Notes: generated from the letters alone by a model not told the origin. A stretch of 25,394 nucleotides of DNA from Anaerolineaceae bacterium UBA4890 (GCA_002399085.1 DHCY01000017.1:139987-165380); one strand, 5' to 3'. Counted from the stretch's first letter, positions 7,669 through 16,368 are shown. Made by a program: numbers and translations.

Positions 7669-9123
7669 TTAAGCTAATATCAAGCCGCTTTGGGCGGGGA
7701 GAGTGATGGCGTTCAAAGCGCCGTTTTCCACGGTAAAGCTTTCATCGCCAACCTGGTCTTGCAGGACCGTTAGTTCGTCAAATGCGCCATTCAAATTGAT
7801 CGTCAAAGTTTGCGGACTGTCAGAGGCATTGATAACCACCAGCACAGTCTCTTCAAACTCGCGCCTCAGGTAGGCAAGCACCTGTCCCTGAGCATGGATC
7901 GGCTCGTAGCTTCCGGTTCGCAGTACAGGCATCGAATGGCGGATCGTGATCAGCTCGCGCACATAATCGTGCAGGTCCTGGTTCCATTGGCTCTTATCCC
8001 AGGGGAACGATTTGCGATTGTTCGGGTCGCGTCCACCGGTCATGCCTATTTCATCGCCATAATAAATCGTTGGTGCCCCAGGGTAGGTCAGCATAAAAAG
8101 ATATGCCAGTTTCAGACGGCGCACATCGCCCTGCACCAGGCTAAGGAAGCGGGGAATATCGTGGCTGTCGAGCAGGTTCATCTGCGCGTAGGAAAATTCT
8201 TTGGGGTAAATTTCCAACAGCTGTGTTGTCCGGTCGGCAAACTGAGCTGCGTCGACAGCATGCGGTGAATGCAGACCCATCATGCCTTCTGCCAGTTTGT
8301 GGTCGGTCATGTTCCCGCCAATAAACGCGAGGATGATGTGGGTGAGCTGATAGTTCATCACAGCGTCAAAAATCTTGCCAGAGTTGAGCCAGCGTTGAGC
8401 TTCACTGGGAATTTCACCAACAATATAAGCCTCGGGATTGGCAGTTTTCACCACGTCCCGGAATTCTTCCCAGAAATCGTCATCATCGATCTCGAAGGGC
8501 ACATCCAGCCGCCAGCCGTCTATGCCTTTTTCAACCCAATAGCGGGCGATACCCATAATGTATTGGCGCACCTGTGGATTTTTCACGTTCATTTTGGGCA
8601 AGGCTGGCAGGTTCCACCAGCAGTCATAATTGGCTTTGCTGGTGTAGGCGTTGAGGGGAAGACAGTGAATATTGAACCAGTCGTAATAAGGCGAGTTGTG
8701 TCCCAATTCCATGACATGGTTAAAGGGAAAAAAGCCACGGCTGGCATGGTTGAAAACACCATCGAGCACAATGCGAATGTTGCGTTTGTGCGCTTCTTCA
8801 AGAAGAGTGAAAAATGCCTTGTCACGCCCAAGCAGAGGGTCCACCTGGTAATAATCGAAGGTGTGATAGCGATGGTTGGAAGCTGATTTGAAGATCGGGT
8901 TGAAATAAATGGCGTTAATGCCCAAATCTTCGAGGTAGTCCAGTTTTTCATAGACGCCCATCAGGTCGCCGCCCTTGAAACCCTCGGGGGTTGGCAGGCT
9001 GTCCCAAGGCTCAAAGTTACCAGGCTTAACCACCTGGTTGCTCCAGGCGAAGCGGTCGGGAAAGATTTGATAAAAAACAGCGTTTTTTACCCAATCGGGG
9101 GTACGGTTGTAATGATTTTTCAT
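7669..9123 (-). CDS. GH13 alpha-amylase family enzyme (neopullulanase/cyclomaltodextrinase-like)
   Basis: Hydrolyses alpha-glucans or maltodextrins; with no signal peptide it is probably cytoplasmic and acts on imported oligosaccharides. The 484-residue product shows the GH13 regions in order: DGVFNH (121-126), LPKMNV (175-180), GWRLD with nucleophile D207, VGE with acid/base E237, and SHD with D322 as the third carboxylate. The PKMNV fifth region and the opening NAVFYQIFPDRF fit cyclomaltodextrinase/neopullulanase, but the N-terminal domain of about 110 residues usual in that subfamily is missing, as in the shorter bacterial members. A C-terminal beta domain occupies about 400-484. It stands alone; no other sugar-utilisation genes touch it except the solute-binding lipoprotein on the other side of selC, which is divergent. 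Confidence 0.9.
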   Translation of the reverse strand: MKNHYNRTPDWVKNAVFYQIFPDRFAWSNQVVKPGNFEPWDSLPTPEGFKGGDLMGVYEKLDYLEDLGINAIYFNPIFKSASNHRYHTFDYYQVDPLLGRDKAFFTLLEEAHKRNIRIVLDGVFNHASRGFFPFNHVMELGHNSPYYDWFNIHCLPLNAYTSKANYDCWWNLPALPKMNVKNPQVRQYIMGIARYWVEKGIDGWRLDVPFEIDDDDFWEEFRDVVKTANPEAYIVGEIPSEAQRWLNSGKIFDAVMNYQLTHIILAFIGGNMTDHKLAEGMMGLHSPHAVDAAQFADRTTQLLEIYPKEFSYAQMNLLDSHDIPRFLSLVQGDVRRLKLAYLFMLTYPGAPTIYYGDEIGMTGGRDPNNRKSFPWDKSQWNQDLHDYVRELITIRHSMPVLRTGSYEPIHAQGQVLAYLRREFEETVLVVINASDSPQTLTINLNGAFDELTVLQDQVGDESFTVENGALNAITLPAQSGLILA

Positions 9124-9255
9124 ATTTGCTTACTTAGTATCCTTCAATAACGTTAGATATAGTTAATCCATCAACTAATTTATCACAACGTCTCAATTAT
9201 TACCAGATTAACGAGAACGTCAATTGTATATTCACGCAATACTCTAACTTTAAGG

Positions 9256-9284
9256 TTGAAAAAAAGCAGTGACTGAATTATCCT
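9256..9284 (+). promoter_or_regulatory. Promoter of selC
   Basis: TTGAAA (9256-9261), a 17-nt spacer and TATCCT (9279-9284) place the transcription start about 6 nt further on, at the first base of the tRNA (9291). The -10 is an imperfect match, so this is a candidate. Confidence 0.5.
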
Positions 9285-9290
9285 TCTTGC

Positions 9291-9381
9291 GGGAATGGTT
9301 AGGTCCTGGTGGGCTTCCTGGTCTTCAAAATCAGTGTCGGGTCGCAAGAGCCGAGGTGGGTTCGACTCCCATCCATTCCCG
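9291..9381 (+). tRNA. selC: tRNA-Sec (anticodon TCA), selC
   Basis: Selenocysteine tRNA of 91 nt. It has the bacterial 8+5 form: an 8-bp acceptor stem (GGGAATGG, 9291-9298, with CCATTCCC, 9373-9380) and a 5-bp T stem (9356-9360 with 9368-9372) around the loop TTCGACT. A 6-bp D stem (AGGTCC with GGGCTT) closes a 4-nt loop. The anticodon stem CTGGT/ATCAG closes CTTCAAA with anticodon TCA (9325-9327). A long variable arm (about 9335-9354) follows, and the discriminator is G9381, as in E. coli selC. CCA is not encoded. It shows the organism decodes UGA as selenocysteine. selA, selB and selD are not in the window. It lies 16 nt before a lipoprotein gene, with which it may be co-transcribed. Confidence 0.96.
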
Positions 9382-9397
9382 CTTAAGTGAGGATTAC

Positions 9398-10819
9398 TTG
9401 AAACAAAAACATGTTCAACTTTTTCTTTCTGTGGTGCTGATCAGCCAGTTATTTTTAACCGCCTGTACTGCATTAATTCCAACCACCGACCAACCAACGC
9501 CGACCGTTTACGTCCGACCCACCGCCACTCCGTTGCCTACTGAAGAGCCGACTGAGGCCTTGGTATCAACGAAAACACCAGTTCCCACCATCGCCATCAC
9601 CGATAAACTATTAAAGGGGCTGAACATAACTGTGCGGCATCCTTTCTATGATTCCATCGAGGAATTCGACCAGATGGTCCGCGATTTTAACCTGAACAAC
9701 CTGTGGGGGATCCATGTGACCGGTATGGCATCAGGAGGGACTGAAGGGCTCAAAAATGACCTGAATGATGGTTTGGTTGAGGACGACCTCGTGATCGGCA
9801 TGGACTATGACTTGTTGGCGGCTCAGCCCGACACCCAAATTTTAGCCCTGGATAACTACGCCCGGGATACCAAATTCGGTGTCGCCCAATTCTTTAGCGA
9901 CCAATCGCCCTTTTCAGAGCTCACACCTCAATTTGGGGAATCAACCCACTACACTGTTCCACTGGCATATAATGCCGGAATTTTGCTTTACAACACAACC
10001 TGGGCTGAAGAGCTGGGTTTTGCTGCAGCCCCCAATAGTCAGGAAAGTTTGCAGAATTTAGCCAAGGCGGCGATGGAGTTTAACCAGAATGACGACAACT
10101 TTACCAACAATGGGACCGGCGGACTGCTGCTTTCCCAGTCACCGCTTTCAGGGATAAGCTGGTACAGCTCCTTCATGGGCACTCAGCAGGACCCTGATTT
10201 TGTTCCCCAACCTGAACCTTTGTTGGCTTCTTTTTATTTTCTGAAAGAAACTTACGACGCCAACCAATCCTGGATTGCCCTGGAACCCCTGCCTTACCGT
10301 TACTTTTCGGATCGCTTTGCCGTGGTGGCGGAAGGCACACTGGAAAGCCTGAAACACCAGGATGCATACCAGGGATCCAGTACCTTCCAAAACTCCTGGA
10401 CGACGCATGCTTATCCCGGCTCTGGAAACTCCGGCAGAAACTTGCTGGTTGTTGAGCCGCTCTCATTCGCTTTGCAGCGCTCTGATCAAAATTCGGAATT
10501 GGCAGCTTGGATTTTTGGCATCTGGTTGATGGAACCTGCCCAACAAGCTCGCCTGGTGGAAATGCACGGGTTGTGGCCGTCCACTGGCAACCCCGGCAGC
10601 ATTGCGCCCGATTATGCCAGCAAGCACCCCTATTGGGCGGCTGCCTTGGAGACAGCCCCGATTATAAGTGTTGTCCCCAGCACAGCAGAATGGTCTTCAA
10701 AAAGGCTGGTATTCCAGGATGCCTACCAGCGCATCTATAACCTGGATTCCGAATATTTCATCAATATCTACGAGGTTTTTGAGCAGACCACGCAAACAAA
10801 CCAGGAGCAGCGACCATGA
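9398..10819 (+). CDS. Lipoprotein extracellular solute-binding protein (family 1-like)
   Basis: Predicted substrate-binding lipoprotein of an ABC importer, 473 residues. The signal peptide ends in a lipobox LTAC with C23 as the lipid cysteine, then comes a Thr/Pro-rich linker (about 28-60). The body resembles sugar-type family 1 binding proteins: a VTGMASGGTEGL segment, a D-rich region with VPLAYNAGILLYN, a conserved TWAEELGF-type helix, and near the end a WLMEP-AQQARLVEMHGLWPSTG segment typical of the family. The start is the TTG at 9398 with GAGG 5 nt upstream; the frame is open further upstream but runs through the tRNA gene and has no plausible signal sequence there. No permease or ATPase gene is adjacent, so it is an orphan. 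Its stop overlaps the rnhA start by 4 nt (ATGA). Confidence 0.82.
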   Translation: MKQKHVQLFLSVVLISQLFLTACTALIPTTDQPTPTVYVRPTATPLPTEEPTEALVSTKTPVPTIAITDKLLKGLNITVRHPFYDSIEEFDQMVRDFNLNNLWGIHVTGMASGGTEGLKNDLNDGLVEDDLVIGMDYDLLAAQPDTQILALDNYARDTKFGVAQFFSDQSPFSELTPQFGESTHYTVPLAYNAGILLYNTTWAEELGFAAAPNSQESLQNLAKAAMEFNQNDDNFTNNGTGGLLLSQSPLSGISWYSSFMGTQQDPDFVPQPEPLLASFYFLKETYDANQSWIALEPLPYRYFSDRFAVVAEGTLESLKHQDAYQGSSTFQNSWTTHAYPGSGNSGRNLLVVEPLSFALQRSDQNSELAAWIFGIWLMEPAQQARLVEMHGLWPSTGNPGSIAPDYASKHPYWAAALETAPIISVVPSTAEWSSKRLVFQDAYQRIYNLDSEYFINIYEVFEQTTQTNQEQRP

Positions 10820-11253
10820 GCGAATTACCATTCGTCGAGATTTATACTGATGGCGCCTGCAGCGGCAACCCTGGTCCGGGCGGGTGGGCGGCGATTTTGC
10901 GCACCATGAATGGTCATGAAAAGGAGATAAGCGGAGGCGAAAAAGAGACCACCAACAACCGCATGGAGATCACAGCAGCCCTCCAGGCTCTGCGGGAATT
11001 GAAAAAGCCTTCACAAGTCCTCCTCCATACCGATTCTGCCTATTTGTTGAATGGGGCGACCTCGTGGCTGGAGGATTGGAAAAGGCGCGATTGGAAGCGC
11101 AAGCATGGCAAGCTGCAGAATATCGACCTATGGCAAGAGATGGATGCAGAGCTGGCGAAGCATAAGGTGGAATGGATTTGGGTGAAGGGACATGCCGGTG
11201 ATCCGATGAATGAACGAGTTGACGAATTGGCGCGAAAAGCAATGCCCAGATAG
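10816..11253 (+). CDS. rnhA: Ribonuclease HI
   Basis: Cuts the RNA strand of RNA-DNA hybrids in the cytoplasm, for primer and R-loop removal. The 145-residue product carries every catalytic residue: D12 (YTDGACSGNPGPGGW), E51 (NNRMEI), D73 (TDSAY), H126 and D136 (VKGHAGDPMNERVDELA). Spacing matches E. coli RNase HI (D10, E48, D70, H124, D134). Length is normal. It is translationally coupled to the upstream lipoprotein gene, an unusual partner. Confidence 0.96.
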   Translation: MSELPFVEIYTDGACSGNPGPGGWAAILRTMNGHEKEISGGEKETTNNRMEITAALQALRELKKPSQVLLHTDSAYLLNGATSWLEDWKRRDWKRKHGKLQNIDLWQEMDAELAKHKVEWIWVKGHAGDPMNERVDELARKAMPR

Positions 11254-11579
11254 TTGGAATTTACGATTAATATAAGATCGTAGGGTTGAGGCCTGCGTAA
11301 GGTTGAGTCCTGCGTAAGGTTGAGTCCAGGGTAGGGTTGAGGCCAGGGTAGGGTTGAGGCCTGCGTAAGGTTGAGTCCAGGGTAGGGTTGAGGCCAGTAG
11401 GGTTGAGGCCTGCCTCAACCAGGGATGCATGAACCACATAGACACTTGGGAACAGGCAGGCCAGTTCCCTACAGGGGTCACAAGATATGTAGGGTTGAGG
11501 CCTGCCTCAACCAGGATGTAGGAACCACACAGACACTTGGGAACAGGCAGGCCAGTTCCCTACAGCGATTGCAGAATAT
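11254..11579. repeat. Intergenic repeat block: 17-bp tandem array and 77-bp direct repeats
   Basis: A gene-free stretch between rnhA and copA. 11279-11412 is a head-to-tail array of eight 16-17-bp units, alternating CGTAGGGTTGAGGCCTG and CGTAAGGTTGAGTCC(T/A)G types. It ends in a hairpin GGTTGAGG-CCTG-CCTCAACC (11401-11420). A 77-78-bp composite (GTAGGG hairpin, about 30-bp linker, then an inverted GGGAAC..GTTCCC hairpin ending CTAC) appears twice, at 11397-11474 and 11489-11565. Related hairpins recur at 25131-25319. No CRISPR-like unique spacers are present. Confidence 0.9.
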
Positions 11580-14024
11580 CTATCTATTCTTCTCGAATTT
11601 CCTCAACCTGAGGCTGTTGGTCACCACAAAAATACTGCTCAAAGACATCGCGCCTGCAGCGAACATTGGGTGTAATAAACCTGCAGCTGCCACCGGGATC
11701 AGAATAACGTTGTAAATAAACGCCCAGAACAGATTCTGTTTGATCGTGAGCAGGGTGCGCTTTGAAAGCCGCACTGCCTGCGAAATCGAGAGCGGATCGC
11801 CACTAATTACTACCACCGACGCCGATGCAATCGCCACATCCGTGCCGGTGCCAATTGCGATTCCACTATCTGCCTGAGTCAGGGCGGGGGCGTCGTTGAT
11901 GCCGTCGCCAACCATCGCCACTTTGCGCCCTTTTTCCTGTTCCTGCTTAATGATGCCGGTTTTGTCACCCGGCAGCAGGTCGGCATATACCTCAGCAATA
12001 CCAGCCTCGCGGGCAATTGCCTCCGCTGTCAGGCGGTTATCACCGGTGAGCATACCCGTGGTCAGACCCGCTTCCTGCAGTTCCGCAACAGCCTGCTTTG
12101 AGGTCGGCTTGAGTGCATCGGTGATGCCGAACAAGCCCTCAACTGACCCATCGATCACGATCAGGACCACAGTCTTGGCTTCAGCTTCCAGGACTCTCAT
12201 TTTCTGGATGATTTCGTCTGGAATTTCAACCTTTTGGGCGCTAACAAAGCGGTCGTTGCCAACCAGCACATTCTTCCCGTCTATCGTGGCACGAATTCCT
12301 TTGCCGGGGAAATTCCTGAACGCGCTAATCGAGTGCAGGGTCAAGTTGCGCATAGTCGCTTCGGCAACGATCGCGTCTGCAAGTGGATGTTCGCTGCCGC
12401 TTTCGGCAGATGCAGCCAGGTTGAGCAACTCTTCTTCGCTATAGCGCTCCGAAAGAGCCTGGATATCGGTCAGTTGTGGTCTGCCGACTGTAAGGGTGCC
12501 GGTCTTGTCGAACAACACTGTGTCCGCCCCGCCGGTTGCCTCCAGGGCTTCTCCGGATTTGAAGAGAATCCCCAGTTCAGAGGCTCTGCCTGTGCCAGTC
12601 ATCACCGCGGTGGGTGTTGCCAGACCCATGGCACAGGGGCAGGCGATCACCAAAACCGCTACTGTATTGATAATGGCATTCGCCAGGGGTGTGATTGTGC
12701 CATGCATCGTAACTTCAGTCGGAACTGGAATCACAAAATACCAGAGTACAAAAGTGAGGGCAGCGACGCCAATCACGATCGGCACAAATACAGCCGAGAT
12801 CTTATCCGCCAGCTGCTGGATTGGTGCCTTGCTGGTTTGGGCATCCTCAACCATCTTGATGATCTGGCTCAAGAAGGTATCACGACCTACTTTTGTGGCT
12901 CTAAAAACGAGGCGTCCGTTTTTGTTGAGGGTAGCCCCGAATACTTCATCACCGGGGTTTTTATTGACCGGTTTTGACTCTCCGGTGATCATGCTTTCGT
13001 CGACGCTTGAGGTGCCTTCAACAACAACACCATCCGTTGGCAGCTTCTCGCCTGGACGCACAACGATCATGTCGCCTGGAACCAGGTCGCCAGCGTCAAT
13101 CTCGGTTTCCTGCCCATCGCGCAGTATGCGCGCTTTTGTCGGTTTCAGGCTAAGTAATTTTTTGATCGAATCGCCGGCACCCGATTTTGCCTTGGTTTCC
13201 AGGTATTTTCCGAGCCTGACAAGTGTGATGATGGTGGCTGAAGTTTCAAAATAGACCATGCCGGGCAGCAACCCCAGCATAACAGCTACCGAGAAGAAGT
13301 AAGCAACCGACGTGCCCAGGGCAACCAGTACGTCCATGTTGGCTGAACCGTTTTTCAGCGCTTTCCAACCGTTGACATAATAGGAGCGCCCTACATAGAA
13401 TTGAACAGGGGTTGCCAGGGCGAAAAGCACCCAGTTTAGCCAGGGCGCTTCGCTGATTGAGGTTGGTAACAGACCAAACTCGCTGCCCATCTGCAGGATG
13501 AAAATCGGAATCGTTAGCACCAACGAGATGATCAGCAGGCGTTTCTGCTCCGCGATGGCTTTTTGGCGGGCTTTTGATTCGGGGTCGTCCAGGTCGCGGT
13601 CAGTTAAAATCGGGTTGAAACCAGCTTTAACTACCATCTCAATGATTTCGTTGACATTGGTAACCGTGGGAACATAAACAAGGTTCAACTTTTCAGCAAC
13701 CGGGTTTGCCTGGCTGGAAATAATGCCCGGTTTGTGCTCCAGGGCTTTCTCCAGGCGCTGGGCATCCACCGGGTCACTCAACCCCGGCACCGAGAACACT
13801 GCTTCACCGGTTGCAACATCGTAACCGGCATTCTTAACGCTCTCAACCAGGTCAGTCAATTCTGCCTGGTCGCTATCAAAGGTGACTGCCACACGTTCTG
13901 AAGAGAGGTTGACCAGTGCCTCGTCCACCCCCTCGGTTTTTTTCAAGGCACGTTCAACCGTGACCGCGCAATTGGCACAGGTCATTCCCAGTATAGGCAG
14001 GTTTACGTGCTCTTTCTCGCTCAT
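11580..14024 (-). CDS. copA: Copper-translocating P1B-type ATPase CopA
   Basis: Exports Cu(I) across the cytoplasmic membrane using ATP. The 814 residues hold an N-terminal HMA domain with GMTCANC (C16, C19), then a second HMA-like domain (about 75-140) that has lost its CxxC (GLSDPVD in its place). About eight transmembrane segments follow. The ion-binding CPC is 462-464 and the actuator loop TGES is 347-350. D506 in DKTGT is the phosphorylation site; SEHP (544-547), TGDN (660-663) and GDGINDAP (706-713) complete the ATP-binding domain. YN (771-772) and MSLSS (793-797) late in the protein match Cu(I)-type ATPases. The start overlaps the stop of the small HMA gene by 4 nt, so they form one operon under the promoter at 14267-14295. 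Confidence 0.94.
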   Translation of the reverse strand: MSEKEHVNLPILGMTCANCAVTVERALKKTEGVDEALVNLSSERVAVTFDSDQAELTDLVESVKNAGYDVATGEAVFSVPGLSDPVDAQRLEKALEHKPGIISSQANPVAEKLNLVYVPTVTNVNEIIEMVVKAGFNPILTDRDLDDPESKARQKAIAEQKRLLIISLVLTIPIFILQMGSEFGLLPTSISEAPWLNWVLFALATPVQFYVGRSYYVNGWKALKNGSANMDVLVALGTSVAYFFSVAVMLGLLPGMVYFETSATIITLVRLGKYLETKAKSGAGDSIKKLLSLKPTKARILRDGQETEIDAGDLVPGDMIVVRPGEKLPTDGVVVEGTSSVDESMITGESKPVNKNPGDEVFGATLNKNGRLVFRATKVGRDTFLSQIIKMVEDAQTSKAPIQQLADKISAVFVPIVIGVAALTFVLWYFVIPVPTEVTMHGTITPLANAIINTVAVLVIACPCAMGLATPTAVMTGTGRASELGILFKSGEALEATGGADTVLFDKTGTLTVGRPQLTDIQALSERYSEEELLNLAASAESGSEHPLADAIVAEATMRNLTLHSISAFRNFPGKGIRATIDGKNVLVGNDRFVSAQKVEIPDEIIQKMRVLEAEAKTVVLIVIDGSVEGLFGITDALKPTSKQAVAELQEAGLTTGMLTGDNRLTAEAIAREAGIAEVYADLLPGDKTGIIKQEQEKGRKVAMVGDGINDAPALTQADSGIAIGTGTDVAIASASVVVISGDPLSISQAVRLSKRTLLTIKQNLFWAFIYNVILIPVAAAGLLHPMFAAGAMSLSSIFVVTNSLRLRKFEKNR

Positions 14025-14227
14025 ACTGTCGCCGGATATCCTATCATTTCGAGAGTCTGGCGGATGGTCTGGTCGTCCGCGGGCGGTTCAAAATCTACAG
14101 TTACACTCAGCCCAACCAGGTCGGCTTCAGCGAAATCGACGCCTTCAAGAGCGAGCAATGCTTGTTCAATTCGGTTCACACAGTGAACGCAACTGATATT
14201 TGGGATAGAATAAGTTTTAGTTTCCAT
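14021..14227 (-). CDS. copZ: Copper chaperone, HMA domain (CopZ-like)
   Basis: Single heavy-metal-associated domain of 68 residues that carries Cu(I) to CopA. It has the metal-binding motif ISCVHC with C13 and C16, and the ferredoxin-like length and strand pattern ending in IGYPATV. AAAAGGAG sits a few bases before the ATG. Its stop overlaps copA by 4 nt. The usual GMTCxxC start is ISCVHC here. A mercury-type chaperone is possible from sequence alone, but the CopA partner makes copper the best guess. Confidence 0.88.
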   Translation of the reverse strand: METKTYSIPNISCVHCVNRIEQALLALEGVDFAEADLVGLSVTVDFEPPADDQTIRQTLEMIGYPATV

Positions 14228-14266
14228 TAGTCTCCTTTTAATGGTTTTTATCTAGTGTTACGGCTC

Positions 14267-14295
14267 ATTATAAAAAGTTCATATATATTATGCAA
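14267..14295 (-). promoter_or_regulatory. Promoter of the copZ-copA operon
   Basis: On the minus strand TTGCAT (14290-14295), a 17-nt spacer and a perfect TATAAT (14267-14272) precede copZ, leaving a leader of about 35 nt. The -35 overlaps the start codon of the divergent HAD gene (14290). I see no CueR-type long spacer or obvious copper-box, so the mode of copper control is not visible. Confidence 0.65.
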
Positions 14296-15090
14296 TTAAC
14301 TGTGAATACGCCAACCAGACCCTCTGCAATTATCCTCGACATGGATGGAACCTTCTTTTTGGGTGACGCGCTTTTGCCGGGCGCGCTTGAGCTGCTGGAT
14401 TGGCTCAACGAAATGGGCATTCGATTTACCTTTTTGACCAACAACACTTCCCGTGGCAAGCAAGATTACGTACGCATGCTCACAAGCCTGGGTGTGAGGC
14501 AGGAAGATGCGCGCATCTATACTGCCGGCGATGCCACCATCAGCTACCTGAAATTGAATTACCCCGGACATCGTGTATTTTTGGTTGGCACCGAGAGCCT
14601 GCGCTCCAGTTTTGAAGAGAAAGGTATCCAGTTGGTGCATGACAATCCGGAAGTGCTTGTTTTGGGCTACGACACTGAACTGACCTACCAGAAACTGGTT
14701 AATTTCTGTTTCTACCTCAGGTGCGGGCTGCCTTATGTTGCCACCCACCCTGACCTGAATTGCCCGTCACAGATCGGTCCGCTGCCGGATATTGGTTCGT
14801 TCATGGCGCTGATTGAGGTAAGTACGGGTAGATTACCGGATGTGGTTCTGGGCAAACCCAACGCTGGCATCGTGCAGCAGCTTGCCCGCAAGTGGGGTGT
14901 TGATGTGAGTGAAATTTTGATGGTAGGTGACCGGCTCTACACCGATATCGCCCTTGGCAAGACCGCCGGTGTGCAAACCGCCCTGGTGCTCAGTGGTGAG
15001 ACCAAACGCTCGGACTTGCCCGATTCGCAATTTGAGCCGGACTTTGTTTTCGAGAATCTGGCTGGATTATTGCAGCACTTCTCTTCTTAG
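14290..15090 (+). CDS. HAD-IIA family phosphatase (NagD/phosphoglycolate phosphatase-like)
   Basis: Cytoplasmic HAD-superfamily hydrolase of 266 residues, subclass IIA. Motif I is LDMDGT with nucleophile D17 and D19. Motif II is T50 (LTNNTS). Motif III is the lysine of LGKPN (about 195), and motif IV is GDRLYTDIALG (about 220-230). The C2 cap lies between motifs II and III. Family members dephosphorylate nucleotides, p-nitrophenyl phosphate or phosphoglycolate; the natural substrate cannot be told here. No Shine-Dalgarno sequence precedes the ATG, but the next ATG is inside the catalytic motif, so this start is needed. It is divergent from copZ and 19 nt upstream of the membrane protein gene. 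Confidence 0.87.
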   Translation: MQLTVNTPTRPSAIILDMDGTFFLGDALLPGALELLDWLNEMGIRFTFLTNNTSRGKQDYVRMLTSLGVRQEDARIYTAGDATISYLKLNYPGHRVFLVGTESLRSSFEEKGIQLVHDNPEVLVLGYDTELTYQKLVNFCFYLRCGLPYVATHPDLNCPSQIGPLPDIGSFMALIEVSTGRLPDVVLGKPNAGIVQQLARKWGVDVSEILMVGDRLYTDIALGKTAGVQTALVLSGETKRSDLPDSQFEPDFVFENLAGLLQHFSS

Positions 15091-15109
15091 ACCAAACCTT
15101 GGAGGACTC

Positions 15110-15538
15110 ATGGAAAATATCGGAGATCTATTTGGCAGAATCGTTCTGATCGGGGTTATTTACCTGGCTTTACGCCTGGTGCTTGTTTGGATTGTCAATA
15201 CTATTCGTAAACAAGGCAAAACCCTGCCCGACTGGCTCAAGAAGGTTTTGCAATTTGTGAACAAGACCCATCGTTATGTCGGATTTTTCTCAGCAGGACT
15301 GGTGATCGTGCACGCAACTTTGCAGATCGGCTATTATGACCTTGTGCCACCGGCTGGGGTTATCGCCGGAACGCTGCTGGTAACTCAGGCGGGTCTGGGG
15401 TTTTGGCTGACTAAAAATAAGAATAAGGATCGCCGCAAAAAGTTGGTTCTCTGGCATCGAATAGTGGGATTAGCGCTGGTTGTGGCTGTGTTGGCACATA
15501 GGATATCCGGCTCACTGAGAAACCCACAGCCTAAGTAA
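15110..15538 (+). CDS. Small four-helix membrane protein with two H-x13-H pairs (possible di-haem b-type cytochrome)
   Basis: Integral membrane protein of 142 residues with four hydrophobic helices (about 9-30, 52-72, 80-100, 115-132). Two helices each carry a pair of histidines 14 residues apart: H54/H68 in HRYVG...IVH and H116/H130 in HRIVG...LAH. That spacing is the one used to hold two b haems in cytochrome b and in ferric-reductase-type proteins, so haem binding is a reasonable inference. No FAD/NAD or [Fe-S] domain is attached. The start is the ATG at 15110 with GGAGG 4 nt upstream; the frame is open further upstream, inside the HAD gene, but has no start signal. It is probably co-transcribed with the HAD gene. 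Confidence 0.7.
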   Translation: MENIGDLFGRIVLIGVIYLALRLVLVWIVNTIRKQGKTLPDWLKKVLQFVNKTHRYVGFFSAGLVIVHATLQIGYYDLVPPAGVIAGTLLVTQAGLGFWLTKNKNKDRRKKLVLWHRIVGLALVVAVLAHRISGSLRNPQPK

Positions 15539-16280
15539 TTTAATGTGTATAGTATTGTCATTCTGAATGCTTGTCATCCTGTAGGTCTGTCATCCTAAAG
15601 GAAGTGAAGGATCTTAAACACCCCGATCGATATTTAGTAGGTCCGCCATCACCATTGCCACAACGATTCCGACCCAATACCATCAAGATCCTTCGCACTC
15701 GAAGAGTCTTGCGGAAAAAGGCTCGGGATGACAGACATTCGATTGTGCCGGCGTTTTCGCCGAGCACACGATTTCGCCGCAGGCGTCCATTTTTTGTCAT
15801 TCTGACCGCTTGTCATTCTGACCGCTTGTCATTCTGAACGAAGTGAAGAATCTTAACACTATTGCCACAACGATACCGACCTAATCCCACTAAGATCCTT
15901 CTCAAAAAAGCTCAGGATGACAAACAACCTGTCATTCTGAACGAAGTGAAGAATCTTAACAGTATTGCCACAACAATTCCGACCCAATACCATCAAGATC
16001 CTTCGCAACTGAGGCTCAGGATGACAGAACTGTTGTCATTCTGAGCTAAGTGAAGAATCTTTACGTGTGTCAATAAGATCCTTCGCACTCGAAGAGTCCT
16101 GCGGAAAAAGGCTCAGGATGACAGAACTGTTGTCATTCTGAGCTAAGTGAAGAATCTTTATGTGTGCCAATAAGATCCTTCGCACTCGAAGAGTCCTGCG
16201 GAAAAAGCTCAGGGTGACAAAAGGCTTACAACATCCTTTGCTCTCGAAGAGTGCTGCTGAAAAATGCTCACGATGACAAG
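15539..16280. repeat. Array of TGTCATTCTGA-family inverted repeats
   Basis: Gene-free region filled with imperfect copies of an intergenic element whose ends are TGTCATTCTGA(A/G)C and GCTCAGGATGACA, inverted complements. Clear copies are 15588-15733 (long form), 15827-15922, 15930-16026, 16034-16123 and 16131-16219, with a decayed remnant to about 16277. Neighbours from 15827 on are separated by exactly 7 nt. The core comes in two types: one with a segment starting ATTGCCACAAC (first three copies) and one with TACGTGTGTCAAT or a close variant (later copies). Short open frames in here are by-products of the repeat. Confidence 0.9.
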
Positions 16281-16368
16281 AGACCCACAAGAAAGGTCGC
16301 TTGGTCAGTATCCTTCGATGCAACTCAGAATTAACGAAAATTCTCTTGACTTAATACATCTATAATGC

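Noticed and set aside
9269..9397. A longer start for the solute-binding lipoprotein
   Set aside because: It would translate the tRNA-Sec gene; the TTG at 9398 has a ribosome-binding site and gives a proper lipoprotein signal peptide.
11279..11412. CRISPR array
   Set aside because: The units are contiguous 16-17-bp repeats with no unique spacers and no cas genes nearby.
14927..15109. A longer start for the four-helix membrane protein
   Set aside because: It lies wholly within the HAD phosphatase gene in another frame; the ATG at 15110 has GGAGG.
15558..16323. Several short open frames on both strands
   Set aside because: They are translations of the intergenic repeats, with no ribosome-binding sites and no protein-like composition.
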